The notes under the pieces: model-generated
Database searches by the model: none
What the model was told of the DNA's origin: nothing
What the model saw: the letters and a program-made list of their open reading frames with translations, nothing else
Position numbers and translations under genes: made by a program
NCBI GenBank assembly: GCA_005239795.1
Contig: SBBH01000250.1
Location: 1-13,414 of the forward strand
DNA from: Planctomycetales bacterium
GTDB lineage: Bacteria > Planctomycetota > SBBH01
Direction: 5' to 3'
DNA: 13,414 nucleotides
Shown: one piece after another, positions 6,866 through 12,368 of the stretch
How the letters are laid out: every line of letters begins with the position of its first letter
Position numbering within the stretch: position 1 is the first letter of the stretch

Positions 6866-7564
6866 ATGAACGTCTTCTTTTCTTACCTTCAGTTGGTTCG
6901 TTGCCCCCTCGTCTTCACGGCCATCGCCGATTCCTGGGCCGGCTACTGGATCGGCCTCCCCGCCGGAGCCCCCGCCTCCCCGGCAACTCTGGCGGCGCTC
7001 GCGGGGATTTCCGGCTCCTTCTACATGATGGGCATGGCTTTAAACGACCTGGCAGACCGAGAGCGCGACGCGGCGCTCCATCCGCATCGCCCGATCGCGC
7101 GCGGCGACGTGACGGCCTATCAGGCCACGGCACTCATCCTGGCGCTCTCCGCCGCGGGGATGTTCCTGCTCCGATTCCTCCCCCGAAGCGCCTTCGCGAT
7201 CGGGGGGGCTCTGCTCCTGGTGATCCTCGCCTATGACCTCAGGCTCAAGCGCTGGAGCATTCCGGCCGCCCTCAGCATGGGAACGTGCCGATCCTTAAAT
7301 CTCGCCATGGGGTCGGCCGTGCACGCGCCCGGGACGCTCCAGCCGGCGATTCTCCTCGGCGCCTACGTCGCGGCGGTGACCCTGGTGAGCACGCTCGAGG
7401 AAAAGAGACCGGATGCCGGCCGCTGGGTCCGGTGGGGGCTTTTAGGAATCATTCCACTCGATGCGCTCTTGGTGTCCCTGGCCGGCCGGCCGCTCGCGGG
7501 GGGGGCCATTCTCCTTCTTTTGGCGCCGCGCCTGGCCCTCGGGAAACTGTTTCCGGTCAATTAG
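6866..7564 (+). CDS. UbiA-family membrane prenyltransferase (EboC-like)
   Basis: 232 residues from ATG 6866; an in-frame GTG at 6851 lies in the heptamer repeat and would add five. The protein is almost entirely hydrophobic with about seven predicted membrane segments. The first aspartate-rich motif is intact as N60DLADRERD68, followed by HPHRPIARG as in UbiA enzymes that bind Mg-prenyl diphosphate. The usual second aspartate motif is reduced to YDLRLK (123-128), and MGTCRSLNLAMGSA around 137-150 plus TLEEKRPD later resemble the EboC-type subgroup. The other Ebo genes are not adjacent. Likely role: transfer of a polyprenyl chain to an unidentified acceptor in the inner membrane. It follows dxr-rseP after a 70-bp gap and may share prenyl supply with Dxr, but that is inference. 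It converges with chrA, overlapping by 8 bp. Confidence 0.88.
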   Translation: MNVFFSYLQLVRCPLVFTAIADSWAGYWIGLPAGAPASPATLAALAGISGSFYMMGMALNDLADRERDAALHPHRPIARGDVTAYQATALILALSAAGMFLLRFLPRSAFAIGGALLLVILAYDLRLKRWSIPAALSMGTCRSLNLAMGSAVHAPGTLQPAILLGAYVAAVTLVSTLEEKRPDAGRWVRWGLLGIIPLDALLVSLAGRPLAGGAILLLLAPRLALGKLFPVN

Positions 7565-8879
7565 CGAGCCGCCAAACCATCCCCGCCAAGGCGCAAATAC
7601 CGATCACGGGGATCATCCCGCATCTGCGCCAGGCGAGGGCTGCAAAGGCGGCCAGGGAAGCCGCGACGGCGAAGCCGTCAAGCCCCGCGCCGACCGTAGG
7701 CCATAGGGTGTGCTCTGCAAAGAAGACAGTCAGATTCAGGATCACTCCGACGACAGCGGCCGTGATCGCCGAGAGGGCAGAGCCCAAGAGGCGGTTCCCC
7801 CGCAGACGCTCGATCCAGGGCGCGCCGAGCAAGATCCAAAGGAAACAGGGAACGAATGTCGTCCAAGTGGTGATGAAGGCCCCCAAGGTCCCCGCCAGAA
7901 GCGGCGGGAGATCCTTCACGTTCTGGTAGGCCCCCACGAACCCCACGAACTGCGTGACCATGATCAGGGGGCCCGGCGTTGTCTCGGCCAGACCCAACCC
8001 GTCCACCATCTGGCCGGCCGTGATCCATTGGTAGCGCTCGACGGCCTGTTGCCCTAGATACGCCAGGACCGCATACGCCCCGCCGAAGGTCACCATCGCC
8101 GTCTTGCTGAAGAAAAGCCCCTCCTGGACCAAGAGATCCCCACTCCCACGCCAGGCGGCCAGCGCCAGAAGCGGCGAGGCCCAGAGCGTCCCGCAGATGG
8201 AAAGGGTCGAGAGAGCCTTGCCCCATCCCGTCTGCGCATGGGCAGGCGGCGGGAGGTCATCGGAGAGGATGGTCGCAGAGCCTGTTGTGGGAAGAGAAGG
8301 GGGCGGCGGCACGAATTGCCCAGGGATCCAACGGCCGCCAAGAAGTCCAACGACGCCGGCCCCCAACACCACCAACGGAAACGGAATGTCGAGAAAACAC
8401 AAACTGATGAAGGCCGAGGCGGCCAAAACGATTCCGGAAGTGCGCCGCAGGGCCTTCTTCCCGATCCGGACCGTGGCGTCGGCCACGACGGCGAGGACCG
8501 CGGGCTTCACCCCATAGAAAAAGGCCGCGACGACCGGCAGCGTGCCCCAAGCGACATAAATCCAGGCCAGAAGCCACAGAAGAAAGACAGCCGGAAGGAT
8601 GAAAAAGACCCCGGCGGCGACTCCGCCCCACGTGCGGTGCAAGAGCCACCCGATATAGATAGCCAACTGCTGCGCCTCCGGTCCTGGGAGAAGCATGCAG
8701 TAATTCAAGGCGTGCAGAAACCGCGCCTCAGAGATCCAGCGGCGCTCCTCCACCAGCTCCCGGTACATGAGGGCGATTTGGCCCGTCGGCCCGCCGAAAT
8801 TGATGAACCCCAGTCGGACCCAGTAGCAGAGCGCCTCACGGAACGGGACGGAACTCGCGGCGACGCTATTCTTTTCCAT
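7557..8879 (-). CDS. chrA: Two-domain ChrA-family chromate transporter
   Basis: 440 residues from ATG 8879. ChrA proteins are inner-membrane transporters linked to chromate (and possibly sulfate) export. Both halves of the long-chain (two CHR domain) type are present. The N-terminal half has FGGPTGQIALMYRELVEERRW and LNYCMLLPGPEAQQLAIYIG; the C-terminal half repeats the pattern as VTFGGAYAVLAYL and LAETTPGPLIMVTQFVGF. Many hydrophobic helices flank a hydrophilic central linker around FVPPPPSLPTTG. The open frame extends 78 codons upstream of 8879, but that part has no ChrA similarity and covers the redoxin remnant in another frame. The start overlaps the end of that remnant by 14 bases. No ChrB-type regulator is adjacent, so a real role in chromate resistance is not shown. 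Confidence 0.93.
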   Translation of the reverse strand: MEKNSVAASSVPFREALCYWVRLGFINFGGPTGQIALMYRELVEERRWISEARFLHALNYCMLLPGPEAQQLAIYIGWLLHRTWGGVAAGVFFILPAVFLLWLLAWIYVAWGTLPVVAAFFYGVKPAVLAVVADATVRIGKKALRRTSGIVLAASAFISLCFLDIPFPLVVLGAGVVGLLGGRWIPGQFVPPPPSLPTTGSATILSDDLPPPAHAQTGWGKALSTLSICGTLWASPLLALAAWRGSGDLLVQEGLFFSKTAMVTFGGAYAVLAYLGQQAVERYQWITAGQMVDGLGLAETTPGPLIMVTQFVGFVGAYQNVKDLPPLLAGTLGAFITTWTTFVPCFLWILLGAPWIERLRGNRLLGSALSAITAAVVGVILNLTVFFAEHTLWPTVGAGLDGFAVAASLAAFAALAWRRCGMIPVIGICALAGMVWRLAN

Positions 8880-9285
8880 CCAGCAGAACAGGAAAGGGCG
8901 CGGTGAAATCCAGCTCCGGATGGTCAGCGTCGTCCGACCCCACCATCGTATAGAATTCCTTGCCGTCCTGGGTGCCCGGCAGCACCACCCAGACCTCGGC
9001 GCCGACCTCCTCGAATTTCTTTGCGGCCTCCTTGTAGTCCTACACCTGGAGGCTGCAGAAATGGCACGCGAACTCCCCCGTGAAGCCCCGCATGAAGAGG
9101 AGCACGACCGCATTTTTTTCCCGACGGTCCGACAGGCTGACTTTCTTGCCGCCGGGGCCGGTGAAGAAACTCTCGACAGGTTTCGTATCGCTCTCGAGAA
9201 GGGACGCTCCGAGACCCAAACAAACGAGCACCAGGAGCACCGAGGGGAAGGTCCAGATCCGCTTTCTCATGTCTGACGGGTTCAT
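8866..9285 (-). pseudogene. Broken exported redoxin (AhpC/TSA or thioredoxin-like) gene, in-frame amber stop
   Basis: Starts at ATG 9285 or, more naturally, 9270 (MRKRIW...). A signal peptide or anchor is visible (VLLVLVCLGLGASLL), then a redoxin-like domain: GGKKVSLSDRREKNAVVLLFMRG, then the redox motif C-H-F-C followed by SLQV. A TAG at 9042-9040 stops translation at residue 81. The same frame continues for 57 more residues that are clearly the rest of the fold (DYKEAAKKFEEVGAEVWVVLPG, later DFTAPFPVLLDG) and ends at TAG 8868-8866, before the usual C-terminal strands. So the gene has one premature stop and a truncated 3' end at the chrA start. Amber readthrough or a base-call error cannot be excluded, but decay is the simplest reading. 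The original product was probably a periplasmic thiol oxidoreductase or peroxiredoxin-like protein. Confidence 0.72.
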
Positions 9286-9485
9286 ACAGTCGTATCGTAC
9301 TCTACAGGGGTGGCTGAAACTGGGCGGGAACTGGTATCAAACGTCCAGCGGCCCGGCAACGCGCAAGAACAAGAAGGAGAAGGAAAACCGAACGCCTGAC
9401 GGCAGGACCGGCGAGGGCGGAAGCGCCAACCCCTATCGTACGAGTCTCGCCTCGACCGTCAGGGGGCTCCCCGAGAGCAATACTT

Positions 9486-9779
9486 TCACGAATTCGAGAG
9501 AGCAGGCCACGGCGGACCGCCCTGCTCCAGAAGCCGGTTCACCTTAGTCACTAGGAGCTTTCCACCAGAGGTTTTGTCCACGACTCCCTGGGCGCCGCTG
9601 CGAGCAACCATATCGGCAAACTCGTCCGACGGGATGACACCCGTGTAGAACAGAATGGGAAGACGGTCGAATCGGTCGCAAAGCCGGATAATGCGGCAGA
9701 CCTCCTCACCATTGTCGTGAAGAAGCTTGACGTTCAGGAGGTCGGTCGCCGCGCTCACCTTGTCATCACCCGGGCCCAC
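9486..9779 (-). pseudogene. Response-regulator receiver domain remnant
   Basis: 97 residues from GTG 9779. The C-terminal half of a CheY-like receiver is recognisable: GEEVCRIIR, then LPILFYTGVIPSDEF (beta4 with the conserved Thr), ARSGAQGVVDKTSGGKLL (beta5 with the conserved Lys) and a final helix. The preceding segment DLLNVKLL aligns with the DLxLLDxxL phosphoacceptor strand but shows N or K where Asp is expected. The first beta-alpha units with the acidic pair are absent; the upstream frame reads EFFWKWCTECP up to a stop at 9828-9830. A short ORF in another frame (from about 9811) ends at the junction, so an old frameshift or deletion is possible. It is most likely a non-functional remnant, though a degenerate stand-alone receiver cannot be ruled out. 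Confidence 0.6.
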
Positions 9780-9904
9780 AGCGTCCGGTATCGTCGGACA
9801 TTCCGTGCACCATTTCCAAAAAAACTCTCATCAAGCCCCAGACCTTATTTTTCCGAATAGAATGAGGTAGGGACAGTGAGGCTGGGGGCACGCCGCCCCT
9901 CCCT

Positions 9905-9919
9905 CGCTCCCAGGGAGCG
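9905..9919. repeat. Palindrome CGCTCCC-A-GGGAGCG upstream of the PilZ gene
   Basis: Perfect 7-bp arms around a single central base, 27 bases before the PilZ start. The one-base loop makes an RNA hairpin poor, so a DNA operator-like site is the more natural reading. No regulator is identified. Confidence 0.4.
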
Positions 9920-9945
9920 CCGGAAGCGAAGGAAAGGGGACCGCT

Positions 9946-10311
9946 ATGACCAGTACAGCTGAAAAAAGGATGTCCGCGCGGAAGAGCATCCCCCAAGGGG
10001 TCCTTGTCCTCCGAACGGGCCTGGCCCGCTGGATCGGCCCCCCCTCCCCCTACGCCCACCGCTTCTACATCGTCAACATAAGCAAGGGGGGCGTCTGCTT
10101 CGAAAACCATAACAGCCCCGTGGAACCTTTCATCACCGGCCAACGCGTCGTGTTCCAGGTGCTAGGGGCGCGCCTGAACTCCTTCCGGGTAACGGGAGAG
10201 ATCACCTGGACGACCGCCCAGAAGAAGACGAGCGGCCGGATCCAGCGTGTGGGCATGAAGTTCAGATCCATTCCCCGGCGGGCCCAGCGCGAAATCGCGC
10301 ATCTCAACTGA
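9946..10311 (+). CDS. PilZ domain protein (putative c-di-GMP receptor)
   Basis: 121 residues from ATG 9946, with AAGGGGA (9934-9940) as ribosome binding site. A single PilZ domain fills the protein. RMSAR at residues 8-12 gives the RxxxR motif, and N44ISKGG49 gives the [D/N]xSxxG motif; both are needed for cyclic di-GMP binding. The strand pattern ends with VTGEITW and RVGMKF, typical of PilZ. There is no signal or membrane segment, so it is cytoplasmic. Such proteins link c-di-GMP levels to motility, polysaccharide or secretion machinery; the target here is unknown. The gene stands alone between a receiver remnant on the other strand and a thioesterase gene, with a repeat element downstream. 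Confidence 0.88.
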   Translation: MTSTAEKRMSARKSIPQGVLVLRTGLARWIGPPSPYAHRFYIVNISKGGVCFENHNSPVEPFITGQRVVFQVLGARLNSFRVTGEITWTTAQKKTSGRIQRVGMKFRSIPRRAQREIAHLN

Positions 10312-10358
10312 GCGCCGGCCTTCCCCCGCGGGAATCGCCTCGCGCGGGCCGACCTCAT

Positions 10359-10417
10359 TAGGATGGCGAAAAAACAACTTCTGTCGTTGACCGCGGTTAT
10401 TTCCGCGCAGCGCCTTA
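10359..10417 (-). repeat. Short copy (copy B) of the element at 2144-2350, inverted
   Basis: Read on the minus strand it begins TAAGGCGCTGCGCGGAAATAAC, 21 of 22 identical to 2144-2165. It then runs almost directly into CGGTCAACGACAGAAGTTG plus five T, identical over 24 bases to 2314-2337, and ends ATCCTAA as copy A does. About 148 bp of the long form (2166-2313) are missing. It ends 10 bases before the thioesterase ATG, so it makes up most of that gene's upstream region. Confidence 0.78.
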
Positions 10418-10427
10418 CACTATCGTC

Positions 10428-10907
10428 ATGACGGCAGACCTCTCTCTTCAGGAGCGCTTCTCCCCCCATGGAAAATGCTTTGGATGCGGTCCGGCCAATC
10501 CCCAGGGGCTTCGGATCCGCAGTATCCCGGTCGGCGACACGCCCGATGGCGAGGTCGTAGCCCAGTGGTCCCCTCAAAAACACCACGAGGCGTTCGACAA
10601 CATCTTAAACGGCGGAATCGTCGGGGCGCTCCTCGACTGCCACTCCAATTGGACGGCCGTCTGGCACCTCATGAAACGGGATGGCCTGGCGGAGGCCCCC
10701 TGCTCTGTCACCGCCGAATTCCATGTGAAGATGCGCCATCCCACGCCGACCCGGGGACCCGTCACGATCTCGGCCCGCGCCGTCTCCTCCGAGGGGAGCC
10801 GGGTGACGGTCGAGGCGTCGATCGCGGCCGAAGGGAAAGTGACCGCCACCTGCACCGGGACCTTCGTCGCGGTCAAGCCCGGGCACCCCGCCTACGGACG
10901 GTGGTAG
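10428..10907 (+). CDS. PaaI-type hotdog-fold acyl-CoA thioesterase
   Basis: 159 residues from ATG 10428. The N-terminal C17FGCGPANPQGLRI30 is the signature found ahead of the hotdog fold in many PaaI-like thioesterases. The catalytic helix region reads HEAFDNILNGGIVGALLD, with N61-G-G replacing the usual H-G-G and D70 at the end of the helix. Later strands (AEFHVKMRHPTP and KVTATCTGTFVAV) complete the fold. Likely role: hydrolysis of a cytoplasmic acyl-CoA of unknown identity. No Shine-Dalgarno is visible. A TACACT -10-like box (10416-10421) lies 7 bases before the ATG, which would suit a leaderless transcript, but no good -35 was found. Convergent with the next gene, with 6 bp between the stops. 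Confidence 0.87.
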   Translation: MTADLSLQERFSPHGKCFGCGPANPQGLRIRSIPVGDTPDGEVVAQWSPQKHHEAFDNILNGGIVGALLDCHSNWTAVWHLMKRDGLAEAPCSVTAEFHVKMRHPTPTRGPVTISARAVSSEGSRVTVEASIAAEGKVTATCTGTFVAVKPGHPAYGRW

Positions 10908-10913
10908 ACCGCA

Positions 10914-11153
10914 TCACTCTTCTCTCTTGAGCTTGTCCTTCCAACTTCCGGCGAAGGCGACGTAGCGGCTCAGGTACTCCTCGCGCCGGTCCCACCGCGC
11001 AAAGCAGTCCTTGTGGAAAGAGGCGCCGTCGAAAGGGGCCAGCGGGTCGGCCGGATCCGAAATGAACCGAACGAAGGAGAGGGCGTCGCCATCACAGTCG
11101 ATCGTGCGACGGCAGAGGAGGCAGAGCGTCTCTCCAGATGTAATCCCATCCAT
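10914..11153 (-). CDS. Small CxxC/HxxC putative zinc-binding protein
   Basis: 79 residues from ATG 11153. Cys pairs with LLC as a CxxC knuckle near residue 11, and FHKDCFARW near residue 48 supplies an HxxC pair, the spacing of a treble-clef or small zinc ribbon site. Between them lies SFVRFISDPADPLAPFDGAS. The C-terminus is basic and charged (SWKDKLKREE). No signal peptide or membrane segment is seen. I do not recognise a family, and no function is proposed. The paired metal-ligand pattern and a length that exactly fills the gap between the thioesterase and the cytochrome argue for a real gene. No Shine-Dalgarno is apparent before the start. Confidence 0.68.
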   Translation of the reverse strand: MDGITSGETLCLLCRRTIDCDGDALSFVRFISDPADPLAPFDGASFHKDCFARWDRREEYLSRYVAFAGSWKDKLKREE

Positions 11154-11182
11154 GAGGAATTAGCATCGCTCTTCTTTTGAGA

Positions 11183-11224
11183 TTTTGGAATTGGGATTTG
11201 TGGTTTGGGGTTTGGGATTTCTGG
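11183..11224 (+). repeat. Degenerate 7-bp tandem repeat (TTTGGGR-like)x6 before the cytochrome gene
   Basis: Six consecutive heptamers: TTTTGGA, ATTGGGA, TTTGTGG, TTTGGGG, TTTGGGA, TTTCTGG. The array sits in the gap between a minus-strand gene and the GTG start at 11238. It also contains a TTG (11205) that would start the cytochrome frame 11 codons earlier. The phased GG/GGG runs on the plus strand could favour G-rich secondary structure. Confidence 0.72.
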
Positions 11225-11237
11225 ATACCTTACGTGG

Positions 11238-12080
11238 GTGAGCAAAAAGACCCTCTGGCATGCCCTGGGGACGCTCGCGGTCCTGGGGCTCTTCGCCCTC
11301 ATCTTCCTTGCGGGGCCGTCGGAGGGCCCTCCCTGGAGCGCGGTCGAAATCCCCCCCCAGCCCTTGCCGACGCCGGCCCTGATCGCGCGGGGGCGGACGC
11401 TCTACGATCAGCAGTGCGCCCTTTGCCACGGCCCAGAAGGAAAGGGAGACGGACCGGTTTCGGCCACCTACAAGACGCCGCCGCGCGACCTCACCTCGGG
11501 AAAGTACAAGCTGAAATCGACCCCGGACGGCTCGCTCCCCTCGGATGCGGACCTTTTCCGCACGGTGACGGCCGGCGTCAAGGGAACCTCGATGCGCCCT
11601 TACGCGGCGCTCTTGCCTGAGGACCGGTGGGCGCTCGTTTATCACTTGAAAAGCCTCGCGGTCTTGCGCGATGAAGACGGGGACGAAAAACCGGTGAATC
11701 TTTTCGAGCTGCGCCCCGCCGACCCAGAAATCTCGGTTTCTCCTCCCTACCCCTTTTCGACCGAGGCGGCTGAACGGGGGCGCGCGGTCTACCGGGTTGC
11801 CCAGTGCGACGCCTGCCATGGCCCTGAAGGGCGGGGGGACGGCCCCGAAGCCGACGCTCTTGTCGACGACTGGGGGGCGCCGATCGAGGCGGCCAATCTT
11901 GCGCAAGGGCCGGCGCGATTCAAGCGCGGGCACGCGGCGGCCGACCTCTATCGGACGATCACAACCGGTATCCCGGGAACGCCGATGCCGGCCCTGGACG
12001 CCTTCCCGGAGTCCCAACGCTGGGATCTGGCCTATTACATTCACAGCCTGTATGCGAAGGAGGCGCCGGAGCACCGCTGA
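11238..12080 (+). CDS. Membrane-anchored di-haem cytochrome c
   Basis: 280 residues from GTG 11238 (MSKKTLWHALGTLAVLG...); the upstream TTG 11205 lies in the heptamer repeat and is less likely. An N-terminal hydrophobic segment (about 5-25) serves as signal or anchor. Two c-type haem sites follow: CALCH at 60-64 and CDACH at 190-194. Each is followed by GPEG.GDGP and by a likely methionine axial ligand (GTSM119 and GTPM250). The duplicated architecture indicates two cytochrome c domains facing the periplasm, acting in electron transfer. The partner oxidase or reductase is not in the window. Such proteins occur with alternative complex III, nitrite or other respiratory systems, and nothing here chooses between them. 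Confidence 0.93.
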   Translation: MSKKTLWHALGTLAVLGLFALIFLAGPSEGPPWSAVEIPPQPLPTPALIARGRTLYDQQCALCHGPEGKGDGPVSATYKTPPRDLTSGKYKLKSTPDGSLPSDADLFRTVTAGVKGTSMRPYAALLPEDRWALVYHLKSLAVLRDEDGDEKPVNLFELRPADPEISVSPPYPFSTEAAERGRAVYRVAQCDACHGPEGRGDGPEADALVDDWGAPIEAANLAQGPARFKRGHAAADLYRTITTGIPGTPMPALDAFPESQRWDLAYYIHSLYAKEAPEHR

Positions 12081-12092
12081 ACGCGCCGCCTG

Positions 12093-12104
12093 TTATCTAG
12101 ATAA
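12093..12104. repeat. Perfect 12-bp palindrome TTATCTAGATAA
   Basis: Lies in the A+T-rich 126-bp gap between the cytochrome and the transposase-kelch reading frame. It could be an operator or the edge of an inserted segment; nothing further supports either. Confidence 0.35.
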
Positions 12105-12196
12105 ATGTAAATATGCATTGCTCCAGTTGAATAGGTCATAACGTGTTCATCCACAAGCGATTCCAGACGATGAAAGGTGCGGGAAGGGATGACCAC

Positions 12197-12201
12197 GGAG
12201 G
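12197..12201 (+). promoter_or_regulatory. Shine-Dalgarno for the transposase-kelch fusion
   Basis: GGAGG lies 5 bases before ATG 12207. It belongs to the transposase-derived end and would drive translation of the fused kelch frame. Confidence 0.7.
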
Positions 12202-12206
12202 ATCCC

Positions 12207-12368
12207 ATGCCAGCACCGCTCGTCGTCGATCTGGAAGAAATGGTGACCGCCACCTACTGCGCGCTGGACGATGCGCTTGCGGAGGCCGATATCAAAGTAC
12301 AGGACGGAAAACTCATAGCGCGCTCCGGTCCCGCTCCCGAGGTGGACGACCGAGAGATTCTCTGCCTC
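12207..12368 (+). mobile_element. Transposase N-terminal remnant (IS4/IS982-like)
   Basis: Encodes about 54 residues with transposase-like character (VTATYCALDDAL; DDREILCL). An intact transposase would continue with a further 250 or more residues including a DDE core, but similarity ends at about 12368, where kelch sequence begins without a stop or frameshift. No terminal inverted repeat was identified by eye, so the outer border is unknown. Confidence 0.55.

Noticed and set aside
9040..9042. Amber codon read as pyrrolysine or another recoded residue
   Set aside because: There is no evidence of recoding elsewhere in the window; several intact genes end with TAG (gspF, gspI, ubiA, the thioesterase). 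A truncated 3' end also favours decay.
8880..9113. 78-codon upstream extension of the chrA frame
   Set aside because: Arg/Ser/Trp-rich sequence with no ChrA similarity, overlapping the redoxin reading frame. Transporter similarity begins just after ATG 8879.
9080..9547. Plus-strand open frame of 155 codons across the redoxin remnant and the following gap
   Set aside because: No motif is seen, its first part is antisense to the clear redoxin frame, and it has no good ribosome binding site.
10325..10348. GC-rich hairpin after the PilZ gene as an intrinsic terminator
   Set aside because: Arms CCCGCG and CGCGGG pair, but no T-run follows, so it does not meet the form of an intrinsic terminator.
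11160..12074. 304-codon minus-strand frame opposite the cytochrome gene
   Set aside because: The two CxxCH sites and conserved surroundings on the plus strand identify the real gene. The antisense product is Arg-rich without motifs.
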